Source: HT1-32 sp040219025 (GTDB taxonomy: Bacteria > Pseudomonadota > Alphaproteobacteria > Rhodospirillales > HT1-32). From it: a DNA stretch of 64,000 nucleotides. The stretch covers positions 186,001 to 250,000 of the forward strand of contig JAVJTE010000020.1 in NCBI GenBank assembly GCA_040219025.1, read 5' to 3'. Under the pieces are notes generated by a model, which had not been told where the DNA came from, ran no database searches, and saw only the letters and a list, made by a program, of their open reading frames with translations. The translations under genes and the position numbers were made by a program. Shown here one piece after another: positions 52,003-59,511 of this stretch (the first letter of the stretch is position 1; every line of letters begins with the position of its first letter).

Positions 52003-52363
52003 TTCCGGCGATTTGGCGGGACATTATGCGGGTTCAGATTCTTTTTCAAGCAGAGAGCGACCGGATGTTTTCATTTCTGAATGACAACTGTTTCCACGGG
52101 ATCGCCTGCCCCGACAGCTGTAGCCCGATCAATCTGCCCGAACAAGGCGGGCCCGGGGCCCGGAAATCGCGCTTCGTACTACAAATAAAGTTACCGACTG
52201 TAACCACAGCCCGCAGTACGACGAAAAAGTCGTCCTGGCTGTCGAAACAGACCACCGGGCAACGACCAGGAAAGTCTCGAAGAGACCATGTTGTGGATAT
52301 TTTTATTTATGATTATCAGATGGTTATGATCACTTCAGAAGACTTATCCAGATATTCCTCGAT
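52003..52363. other. Gene-free stretch between tRNA-Thr and J-domain gene
   Basis: I see no gene in these 361 bases. The first 280 bases are ordinary GC-rich sequence. From about 52284 the composition turns AT-rich (52297-52317 is almost wholly A/T) and contains the DnaA-box cluster described separately. Confidence 0.6.
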
Positions 52364-52380
52364 TTGTCGATTGTGGAAAA
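52292..52380. promoter_or_regulatory. Cluster of DnaA-box-like sites with an IHF-type site
   Basis: Three 9-mers differ from the DnaA box by one base: TGTGGATAT (52292-52300, minus orientation), TTATCCAGA (52344-52352, plus) and TGTGGAAAA (52372-52380, minus). Between them TATCAGATGGTTA (52314-52326) fits the IHF consensus WATCARNNNNTTR exactly. An AT-rich segment lies beside the first box. This could be a replication origin, a DnaA-titration site or a DnaA-controlled promoter; the usual alphaproteobacterial oriC neighbours are absent. Confidence 0.45.
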
Positions 52381-53116
52381 CACTTATGTAGTTTCCGGCC
52401 GGCCACAGGGTTGGTATCCTGCTGATCCGGTCTTGAAAGCGGAGGATATCCTGTCAAAAATTGCCTGTACCGTGCCCTGCAGTTCCGCCTTCAGGAATCA
52501 GGTTGAAGCGCTGGCCGAAAAGCAGGGTGTGAACGCAGCCGATCTTGCCCGCTCGATCCTGCTGACCATCCCGAAAGCGGATATTGACCGTTGCCCCGAC
52601 CCGGGCGAGCCCGCAGATGACGACCGTGAAACAATTATCCTGAAATCCGGCAGAACCAGCGGCCGCGAGCTGCGCCGCAAGCCCCGGCTGCAACTGCGGA
52701 TGCCCGACGCAGTGCCGCCGGTGCGCCTGCGCAAGGCGCTTAATCTGGCCCTGCTGCTTGCCTGTAATGATGTCGAAATGACCGTCTCGCTTCCCGGCGA
52801 TCCCCCACCGCCGCCGCCCGGACCAACTGCCGCGGAGGCCGAGCTGAAACGCCTCTGTGCCCATCAGCGCGAACAGATCGACCGGCTGCACAGCATTGCG
52901 GGAATGCTGGTCAATGACGCGCCGCCGGACGGGGTTCAGTCGGCCCGCGACGCGCTGCATATTCTGGGCTTTGTGCCCGGTGGCTCACCGGCAAAGGCCG
53001 AAATCCGGGCGCGGTTCCGGATGCTGGCAACCGTCCATCATCCGGACAGCGAATTCGGCAGCCACGAGCGCATGAGCCTGCTTAATCAGGCCGCGGAACA
53101 GTTACTGAAACGGTAG
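52364..53116 (+). CDS. J-domain-like protein of unknown function
   Basis: A 250-residue frame. The N-terminal half (e.g. SSAFRNQVEALAEKQGVNAADLARS) is not recognised. A proline run (DPPPPPPGP, about 147-155) links it to a helix (AELKRLCAHQREQIDRLHS) and a C-terminal truncated J-like domain: ARDALHILGF, then IRARFRMLATVHHPD with His226-Pro-Asp228, the motif that contacts DnaK. The start is uncertain: no ATG exists near the N-terminus. The TTG at 52364 opens the frame without a ribosome binding site, while GGAGG at 52441-52445 lies five bases before an in-frame CTG at 52451. The 3' end overlaps the convergent gene by 15 bases. Confidence 0.7.
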   Translation: MSIVENTYVVSGRPQGWYPADPVLKAEDILSKIACTVPCSSAFRNQVEALAEKQGVNAADLARSILLTIPKADIDRCPDPGEPADDDRETIILKSGRTSGRELRRKPRLQLRMPDAVPPVRLRKALNLALLLACNDVEMTVSLPGDPPPPPPGPTAAEAELKRLCAHQREQIDRLHSIAGMLVNDAPPDGVQSARDALHILGFVPGGSPAKAEIRARFRMLATVHHPDSEFGSHERMSLLNQAAEQLLKR

Positions 53117-54328
53117 TTTCTCGTCGCTCATATAGGCCGAAGACAGGTTTTCCGAGCCGACCCAGGTGCGGGTGCTGACCACCAGCCGCTCGCAGAGAAT
53201 GCGCGACAGGTTGAGCAGCACTTTCGAGGCAAGCTCCGGCGAGCCCAGCATCATTTTCTTCAGCCAGCCCTGCGTCACCACAAGGATTTCCGTATCATCC
53301 AGCGCCACCACATCGGCGGAGCGGGTGGTGTTGGAAATGAAGGCGATTTCACCGAACACCTGACCCGGCTCGAACACCGCAATCGGCCGGCCACTCTGCG
53401 CCGCCCGCACCTCGACCAGTCCGGACAGAATCACGAACAGCTCGTTGCCAACCTCGCCGGCGCGGATGATCGTGTCATTCGACTGGGCTGACAGAACGGT
53501 ACCGCTGCGCAGAACCTTCTTGGTCTCGTCATCAGACAGGCCGTCAAGGAAGGGGATGTCCTGCCGGGGCACAGGCAGCAGCTTGTTGGCGAGAAATTCC
53601 CAGAAGCTTTCTTCATCCAGCAGCCATTCGCTGATGGTGGCCGACATCGGAAATTCAGCGCGCAGCCAGGCACCGACCGTCTCGGAATGCCAGAGGTTGG
53701 GGCGTTCCCGCAGCTTGCGCCAGAACGGCGAGCGGATGGCGCGGAGATGGTCCGCATCCCGCAGCAGCAGCACCAGCGGTACCCGGTAGCCGACATCCGG
53801 ATCGGTAAAATTCGGCGCATAGCGGCGGTAGCCGAGATGCTCGTACAGCTCCACCAGCGCCGGAGAACAGTGGCAAAAATCAAACAGCACACCCTGATCC
53901 AGCGCCACCTCATAGGCCTGCGACAACATCAGATGCAGTGCAGCCGAACCGCGCTGGCCGGCCGCCACCATCAAGCGCGAGGTAAAGGAAATCCGGGCGC
54001 GGGGGGAGAAATCGAGAAACGGGCGGACATGATACAGATCTTCCAGCGATTTCGGCATGGCACTGTCGCCGTCCCGGCTGCCGGTCATCAGAATCCGCAG
54101 GCAGGCGGTCAGCTCGTCGCCGGTCTCGACATAATACTGGCGGGCGTCCAGATCATAGTCATCCACCAGCATCCGGTTGTCATGATCGGCGGCGGACACA
54201 CCGCTTTTACCCAGCTCGTCGACGTAGATCTCGTAGCGGAACCGGTAGAGCCGCTCTTTCTGTTCGTCGGTTGTTGCTTCACTGACCCGAATACGGCCCG
54301 TTCTGGATTTTTGGTCTTTGCCGGTCAA
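53102..54328 (-). CDS. GNAT acyltransferase-like protein fused to a cyclic-nucleotide-binding domain
   Basis: A 408-residue protein. Residues ~10-200 resemble the GNAT/N-acyl amino acid synthase (FeeM, autoinducer-synthase-like) fold: ERLYRFRYEIYVDELGK, TACLRILMTG, RISFTSRLMVAA and FDFCHCSPALVELYEHLGYRRY. Residues ~258-385 form a cNMP-binding domain with the phosphate-binding cassette FGEIAFISNTTRSADVVA, including the Glu and Arg used for cyclic nucleotides. No helix-turn-helix follows, so it is an enzyme regulated by a nucleotide rather than a CRP-type regulator. The start is a TTG at 54328 with AGGAG seven bases upstream. Confidence 0.8.
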   Translation of the reverse strand: MTGKDQKSRTGRIRVSEATTDEQKERLYRFRYEIYVDELGKSGVSAADHDNRMLVDDYDLDARQYYVETGDELTACLRILMTGSRDGDSAMPKSLEDLYHVRPFLDFSPRARISFTSRLMVAAGQRGSAALHLMLSQAYEVALDQGVLFDFCHCSPALVELYEHLGYRRYAPNFTDPDVGYRVPLVLLLRDADHLRAIRSPFWRKLRERPNLWHSETVGAWLRAEFPMSATISEWLLDEESFWEFLANKLLPVPRQDIPFLDGLSDDETKKVLRSGTVLSAQSNDTIIRAGEVGNELFVILSGLVEVRAAQSGRPIAVFEPGQVFGEIAFISNTTRSADVVALDDTEILVVTQGWLKKMMLGSPELASKVLLNLSRILCERLVVSTRTWVGSENLSSAYMSDEKLPFQ

Positions 54329-54423
54329 TCCGTGTCTCCTGATAAGCGATCATGCATCGCTTGCTTGCCTTCGTACGACACATACTCTTCGCCTATATAT
54401 AACCAGCTTCGGGCAGGAGTCGA

Positions 54424-54627
54424 ATGCGACTTGCAGGGAAACAGGTGATTGTGACAGGTGCCGGGTCCGGGTTTGGCGAGGGCATTGCCCGCAGGTTTGT
54501 CGCAGAGGGGGCGAAAGTGGCCATCGCCGGCATCCCGCCGGGCCGGAGGAGCAAGCAGCCCGATATCACCAATGCCACGCTGTATCTGTGGCCGCGTCAG
54601 ACCGGATCGATATCGCCCCTGCCGTAA
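54424..54627 (+). pseudogene. Internally deleted SDR gene remnant
   Basis: The first 36 codons match the start of an SDR (RLAGKQVIVTGAGSGFGEG, then ARRFVAEGAKVAI), but the frame jumps at once to PDITNATLYL, which looks like the PEDIANAALYLASD segment near the C-terminus of the same family. About 180 codons are therefore missing. AGGAG at 54413-54417 still precedes the ATG. The frame ends within the 3' end of tgt. It may still give a 67-residue peptide but cannot be an SDR enzyme. Confidence 0.7.
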
Positions 54628-55724
54628 GTTGCCGCGAAGTCATCGGCAAAAGCGCGGAACCGGCCCTGCTCAATAGCAGCGCGCATGGCCGCCATCAGAT
54701 CCTGATAGAACTGAATATTGTGCCAGCTGGCCAGCATCGGCCCCAGCATCTCGCCCGCCTTGACCAGATGGTGCAGATAGGCCCGGCTGAACTTGCGGCA
54801 GGCCGGACAGGCACAGTTTTCGTCCAGCGGGCGCGGGTCGTCCGCATGGCGGGCATTGCGCAGATTGACCGTGCCCCGCCAGGTGAAGGCTTGGCCGTTG
54901 CGGCCGGAGCGGGTCGGCAACACGCAATCAAACATGTCGATACCCCGGGCCACGGCACCCACCAGATCATCCGGTTTGCCGACCCCCATGAGATAACGGG
55001 GCCGGTCGGTCTGCATCAGCGGCGTGGTCACGTCGAGCGTCGAGAACATCAGGTCCTGACCTTCGCCAACCGCCAGCCCGCCAACCGCATAGCCGTGAAA
55101 ACCGATATCCGTCAACGCGGCGACGGACTCCGCTCTCAGATCAGCATGAATCCCGCCCTGAACAATCCCGAAAATGCCATAGCCGGGCCGCTCGACAAAG
55201 GCGTCGCGGCTGCGTTTCGCCCAGCGCATCGACAGCCGCATGGAGGTCGCAGCCTCTTTCTCTGTCGCCGGATAGGGGGTGCATTCATCAAAGGACATGG
55301 TGATGTCGGCATCCAGCAGGCGCTGGATATCAATCGAGCGTTCCGGGGTCAGCTCATGGGCAGAACCGTCGACATGCGACCGGAAGGTCACCCCGTTCTC
55401 GTCAATCTTGCGCAGCTTGGCGAGGCTCATCACCTGATAGCCGCCGGAATCCGTCAGGATCGGCCGGTCCCAGTTCATGAACCGGTGCAGCCCGCCGAGA
55501 CGGTCAATCCGCTCCGCCCCCGGACGCAGCATCAGATGATAGGTATTGCCGAGAATGATCCCGGCCCCGGTTTCCTCAACCGACCAGGGGAACATCGCCT
55601 TGACGGTGGCCGCCGTGCCGACCGGCATGAAAGCCGGGGTCTCGATACTGCCATGCGCCGTCTTCACCCGCCCGCGCCGCGCCGCACCGTCCGTGGTGAT
55701 CAGGTCATAGGAAAAATCCGTCAT
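54597..55724 (-). CDS. tgt: tRNA-guanine transglycosylase (Tgt)
   Basis: A 375-residue enzyme that swaps guanine-34 for preQ1 in GUN anticodons. TPAFMPVGT, DSGGYQVMSL and the nucleophile region DCVLPTRSGRNGQAFT are present, as is the zinc site CACPACRKF with downstream histidine (HHLVKAGE). It overlaps queA by four bases as the last gene of a queuosine operon. Its 3' end overlaps the SDR remnant on the other strand. Confidence 0.97.
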   Translation of the reverse strand: MTDFSYDLITTDGAARRGRVKTAHGSIETPAFMPVGTAATVKAMFPWSVEETGAGIILGNTYHLMLRPGAERIDRLGGLHRFMNWDRPILTDSGGYQVMSLAKLRKIDENGVTFRSHVDGSAHELTPERSIDIQRLLDADITMSFDECTPYPATEKEAATSMRLSMRWAKRSRDAFVERPGYGIFGIVQGGIHADLRAESVAALTDIGFHGYAVGGLAVGEGQDLMFSTLDVTTPLMQTDRPRYLMGVGKPDDLVGAVARGIDMFDCVLPTRSGRNGQAFTWRGTVNLRNARHADDPRPLDENCACPACRKFSRAYLHHLVKAGEMLGPMLASWHNIQFYQDLMAAMRAAIEQGRFRAFADDFAATYGRGDIDPV

Positions 55725-56758
55725 GCGTCATCCCGCGCCAGCAGGCAGCAGTCACCATAGGAATAAAACCGGTATCTCCCGGCAATGGCATGGGCATAGG
55801 CCCGTTTCATCCGGTCAAGGCCGGAAAAGGCACTGATCAGCATGAACAGGGTCGATTTCGGCAGATGAAAATTGGTCAGCAGCAGGTCAACCGCGCGGAA
55901 TTTGTAGCCGGGGGTGATGAAAATATCGGTCTCTCCGGAAAACGGTCGGATCACGCCCTTTGCATCCGCCGCCGATTCCAGCAGCCGGAGCGACGTGGTG
56001 CCGATGGCAACAAGCCGGCCACCGGCAGCCCGCGCCCGGTTCAGGCGCTCTGCGGTCTCCGGCGATATCTCGCCCCATTCGCTGTGCATATGGTGATCGG
56101 CGGTATCCGCCACCTTCACCGGCATGAAGGTGCCGGCCCCCACATGCAGGGTGATGGTCTCGCGGGCAATACCGCGCGCATCCACCTCGGCCAGCAGCCG
56201 GTCGGTGAAATGCAGACCCGCGGTCGGGGCCGCAACTGCACCGTCGTGCCGGGCAAAGATGGTCTGGTAATTCTCCCGGTCGGTCGGATCACCGCCCCGC
56301 TCGCGACGGATATAGGGGGGCAGGGGCGGGGCACCGTAACGCTCAAGTGCGGCAAACAGCGCGCCTTCACCCAGGCTGAAATCCAGATGAATTTCGCCGC
56401 TTTCAAACTTTTCGGCAATGGTGGCTGTGAAGTCATCGGCGAAGCGGATTTCCTGACCGGTCTTCAGCCGCTTTCCCGGACGGGCAAAGGCGTGCCAGGC
56501 GGCCGGGCCTACCCGTTTATGCAGCGTGACCTCGACCTTGACTTCGCCCCGCTGGCCGAACAGGCGGGCCGGAATGACACGGGTGTCATTGCTGACCAGA
56601 ACATCGCCCGGCTGCAACAGAGCGGGCAGGTCAGCGACCGTGCGGTCAGTCATTCCGGCTGCGGAAAGGTCGAGCAAACGTGCGGACTCCCGCGGGACCG
56701 CCGGGGTCTGGGCAATCAGTTCCCCGGGCAGCTCAAAGTCAAAGATATCGACCAGCAT
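55721..56758 (-). CDS. queA: S-adenosylmethionine:tRNA ribosyltransferase-isomerase (QueA)
   Basis: A 345-residue QueA, which adds the ribosyl part of SAM to preQ1 in tRNA to make epoxyqueuosine. The N-terminus FDFELPGELIAQTP, the block SNDTRVIPARLFG, RERGGDPTDRENYQT and the GTTSLRLLES and TNFHLPKSTL motifs are complete. It lies between the transporter (22-base gap) and tgt (ATGA overlap). Confidence 0.97.
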   Translation of the reverse strand: MLVDIFDFELPGELIAQTPAVPRESARLLDLSAAGMTDRTVADLPALLQPGDVLVSNDTRVIPARLFGQRGEVKVEVTLHKRVGPAAWHAFARPGKRLKTGQEIRFADDFTATIAEKFESGEIHLDFSLGEGALFAALERYGAPPLPPYIRRERGGDPTDRENYQTIFARHDGAVAAPTAGLHFTDRLLAEVDARGIARETITLHVGAGTFMPVKVADTADHHMHSEWGEISPETAERLNRARAAGGRLVAIGTTSLRLLESAADAKGVIRPFSGETDIFITPGYKFRAVDLLLTNFHLPKSTLFMLISAFSGLDRMKRAYAHAIAGRYRFYSYGDCCLLARDDA

Positions 56759-56780
56759 TGCCCGCCCCGCCGCTGACGGT

Positions 56781-57314
56781 TCAGGCGCGCAGCGCGCGTT
56801 CGACGGACAGCGTCGGCAACCGGCGGCTCAGCAGACCAAACGGGCCGAGCAGCAACAGCGCCATCGCCAGCTTGGCGACAAAATCACCTGTCGCCCAGGT
56901 CACCCAGGGCAGACCGGATCCGGCAAAGGCGAGCGAGAAGAACAGCACCGTATCGACGACAGAGGCCAGCAGGGTGGAGACCAGTGGTGCTTTCCACCAC
57001 CGCCCCTGACGCAGGCGGTCGAAGACCGCGACATCCAGCAGCTGGGCAACCAGAAAGGCGGTTCCGGAGGCGGCGGCAATCCGCCAGTCCGCCAGCCACA
57101 GCGACAGGGCAACACCGACGGCAAACCCGGTATAGACCACCAGCCGGGCCTTTTGCGCCCCGGCAACCCGGTTGGTCAGGTCGGTCACCAGAAAGGCAAC
57201 GGGATAGGTAAAGGCGCCCCAGGTTACCCAGTCATTGACCGGAAACTGGACGGCAAAGTTCGACAGGGCGATGACAAAGGCCATTGCAGCGATAGGGATA
57301 AGAATGACCGGCAT
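56781..57314 (-). CDS. yhhQ: Queuosine precursor transporter (YhhQ/QPTR, VUT family)
   Basis: A 177-residue membrane protein with five to six helices. WGAFTYPVAFLVTDLTNRVAG and FLVAQLLDVAVFDRLR are the VUT-family signatures of the preQ0/preQ1 importer YhhQ. Its position just upstream of queA-tgt supports uptake of preQ1 or queuine precursors from the environment. The ~90-base leader does not obviously fold as a preQ1 riboswitch. Confidence 0.92.
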   Translation of the reverse strand: MPVILIPIAAMAFVIALSNFAVQFPVNDWVTWGAFTYPVAFLVTDLTNRVAGAQKARLVVYTGFAVGVALSLWLADWRIAAASGTAFLVAQLLDVAVFDRLRQGRWWKAPLVSTLLASVVDTVLFFSLAFAGSGLPWVTWATGDFVAKLAMALLLLGPFGLLSRRLPTLSVERALRA

Positions 57315-57404
57315 GGCGTACGGTTCCTGTCTGGGGCACGGAAAGGCGACGGTATAGTGCGCTATTCATCCAAAGTCGAGACCTCGGGCCGCGGAAATCC
57401 GCGG

Positions 57405-57629
57405 TCAGACGACGATATCGATGTAATAGCCACGCGGAACATCGGTCCGCAGCTGCTGCCCGGAGGCCAGCAGCGCATCGAGGCGCTCGACCGCGCGTTC
57501 GATCATCGGGTCGCGCCGGAAGTTGGAAACCTTGACCCGGCGTTCGAGATTCACCGCGCTGTCATAGTCTCGCGACTGCGGCGGTGCACCGCCGACGCGG
57601 GTGTCAATGCTGGTTGGTCCGATGGTCAT
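57405..57629 (-). CDS. Small conserved-looking protein, function unknown
   Basis: A 74-residue frame of charged, mostly soluble sequence (VNLERRVKVSNFRRDPMIER, ending PRGYYIDIVV). I do not recognise a family. The ATG at 57629 is chosen over a TTG six codons upstream; neither has a good ribosome binding site. It precedes yhhQ in the same direction by 90 bases. A perfect hairpin CCGCGG-AAAT-CCGCGG (57389-57404) follows its stop at once. Confidence 0.5.
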   Translation of the reverse strand: MTIGPTSIDTRVGGAPPQSRDYDSAVNLERRVKVSNFRRDPMIERAVERLDALLASGQQLRTDVPRGYYIDIVV

Positions 57630-57696
57630 CGGAAACTCGTAGCGCAAACAGGGTTAAAAATCTATAAACAGAGTCTCCCTTCTGCATGAAAACTCC

Positions 57697-58548
57697 ATGA
57701 CCCTCTCCCTGCCTCTCGGTGCCCTTGGTCTTGTCCTGCTGTCGGCCTTCCTGCATGCCTGCTGGAACGCGCTGATCAAATCTTCCGGTGACCGGCTGGT
57801 TCTGCTGACCGCCGTCGTCGGCGTGTCCGGCCTGATGGGGGTTGCGGCATTGCCGTTCGTCGAGCCGCCGGGCTGGGCGGCAGCGCCCTGGCTCGCGGCC
57901 TCGATCGCCACCCATATCGTCTATTATTTCTGCCTGCTCTCCGCCTATCGCGAGGGCGATCTCAGTCAGGTCTATCCGATTGCCCGGGGCAGTGCGCCGC
58001 TGTTCACCGCCGCCATTGCCTGGCTGCTGCTGGGTGAGGGGCTGCGGCCGGTGCAGCTGGGTGGCGTCATCATGGTCTCGGTCGGGGTGCTGGTCATCGC
58101 CTATATCCGGATGGGCGGCATCGCGCATTTCCGCACGGTCGGATGGGCGCTGGGTGTTGCCGTCTGTATTGCCGCCTATTCCTCCGTCGATGCCGCCGGC
58201 ATCCGGGCCTCGGCCAGCGGCCTTGGCTATATCGGCTGGCTGCTGGCACTGGATTGCCTGCCGCTGGTGATCTTCACCATCCTGCGGCGGCGCTCCCGTC
58301 TGCTGCCGGAACTGCGGCGCACCCGGCATATCTGGATTGGCGGCGGCCTGATTGCCGGGGTCAGCTATGGCGCGGCAGTCTGGGTTTTCCAGTTCGGTGC
58401 CACCGCCGGCGTGGTTGCCCTGCGCGAAACCAGCGTCCTGTTTGCCGCCCTGATCGGGGTGTTTTTTCTCGGCGAACGGTTTGGTCCGCGGCGCATCACG
58501 GCAGCCCTGTTTGTTGCAGCCGGCGTCATAGCAATTTCCATTTTCTAG
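57697..58548 (+). CDS. EamA/DMT-family transporter
   Basis: A 283-residue ten-helix transporter. FLHACWNALIKSSGDR at the N-terminus, SQVYPIARGSAPLF and ALRETSVLFAALIG are typical of the EamA group with the phosphonate-utilisation-associated-like branch. It diverges from the small gene at 57405-57629 and precedes an IclR regulator in the same direction. Substrate unknown. Confidence 0.88.
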   Translation: MTLSLPLGALGLVLLSAFLHACWNALIKSSGDRLVLLTAVVGVSGLMGVAALPFVEPPGWAAAPWLAASIATHIVYYFCLLSAYREGDLSQVYPIARGSAPLFTAAIAWLLLGEGLRPVQLGGVIMVSVGVLVIAYIRMGGIAHFRTVGWALGVAVCIAAYSSVDAAGIRASASGLGYIGWLLALDCLPLVIFTILRRRSRLLPELRRTRHIWIGGGLIAGVSYGAAVWVFQFGATAGVVALRETSVLFAALIGVFFLGERFGPRRITAALFVAAGVIAISIF

Positions 58549-58562
58549 ATGTATAATTCCGT

Positions 58563-58613
58563 ATGATGGAAAGGCTGATTGAAACTGCGGCGGCAAGTGC
58601 AACTTTCCACCAT
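58563..58613. promoter_or_regulatory. Inverted repeat at the IclR gene start, possible operator
   Basis: ATGATGGAAAG at 58563-58573 and its near-inverse CTTTCCACCAT at 58603-58613 match at 10 of 11 positions around a 29-base spacer. The site lies just before the ATG at 58614 and could be an autoregulatory operator. Confidence 0.35.
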
Positions 58614-59429
58614 ATGAACACAGTTTCCAAAAAACCGGCTAATGAAGCCAACCGCTCCGGTCAGGTGCAGTCGGTGACGCGCGCCATCAGTATCCTCAAC
58701 GCCCTGTCGGTCGAGGAGAACGGCCTGACGCTGACCGAACTGTCCCACACCGTCAGCCTGGCCCCGTCGACCACCCACCGTCTGCTGACCACCCTGCAGC
58801 AGGAGCGCTTCGTGCGCTTTGATGACCAGCGGTCGGTCTGGCTGGTCGGCCTGCAGGCCTTTGCGGTTGGCAATGCCTTTGTCCGGTCACGCGAACTGAT
58901 CAGCATGGTGCGCCCCTATATGCGCCGGCTGATGGAAGAAAGCGGCGAGACGACAAACCTTGCCGTCGAAGACCGGGAGGAGGCCGTCTATCTGGCGCAG
59001 GTCGAATGCCGGGAAATGATGCGGGCCTTTGCCAAACCCGGGGCCCGTGTGCCGATGACCTCGTCCGCCGTCGGCAAGGCCATGCTGGCGGCACGGCCCG
59101 ACGAACAGGTGGCGCGGCTGCTGAACCGTGTCGGCCTGCAGAAGGTCACCGGCAGCAGCATCTCCACACCGGCGGCGCTGAAGGCGGAACTGGCCCAGGC
59201 CCGGGCACTTGGCTATGCCATTGATGACGAGGAGCATGCGGTTGGCCTGCGTTGCGTCGCGGCGGCCCTGTTTAACGAACATGGCGATCCGATTGCCGCA
59301 GTCAGCGTCTCCGGCCCCGCCGCCCGGGTGACCGACGAGCGCATCCCGGTTCTGGGCCGGCTGGTGCAGATGGTGGCCCAGGAAGCGACCCAGGCGCTGG
59401 GCGGTATCCGCCCTTTGGTAAAGGGCTGA
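58614..59429 (+). CDS. IclR-family transcriptional regulator
   Basis: A 271-residue regulator: winged helix with ISILNALSVEENGLTLTELS and APSTTHRLLTTLQQERFV, then the IclR effector domain (MTSSAVGKAMLAARPDEQVA, GYAIDDEEHAVGLRCVAA). I use the ATG at 58614; an ATG at 58563 adds 17 residues without homology and would place an inverted repeat inside the gene. It precedes the malyl-CoA lyase gene in the same direction by 82 bases and is a good candidate for its regulator, since IclR proteins often sense glyoxylate or related acids. Confidence 0.88.
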   Translation: MNTVSKKPANEANRSGQVQSVTRAISILNALSVEENGLTLTELSHTVSLAPSTTHRLLTTLQQERFVRFDDQRSVWLVGLQAFAVGNAFVRSRELISMVRPYMRRLMEESGETTNLAVEDREEAVYLAQVECREMMRAFAKPGARVPMTSSAVGKAMLAARPDEQVARLLNRVGLQKVTGSSISTPAALKAELAQARALGYAIDDEEHAVGLRCVAAALFNEHGDPIAAVSVSGPAARVTDERIPVLGRLVQMVAQEATQALGGIRPLVKG

Positions 59430-59511
59430 TCCCCGATTCCGCTTGACCCTGCGGCCCGGCATTTGTTCATTGCACTGCACAAACGCACATGATCAACACG
59501 GGAGTCCCGCA

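Noticed and set aside
57315..57404. PreQ1 riboswitch before yhhQ-queA-tgt
   Set aside because: The leader lacks the short class I pattern and a visible H-type pseudoknot; only a hairpin at 57389-57404 is clear. A covariance-model search would settle it.
57604..58602. A 332-codon minus-strand open frame
   Set aside because: Antisense to the EamA transporter, very rich in Gln, Asp and Gly with no recognisable domain.
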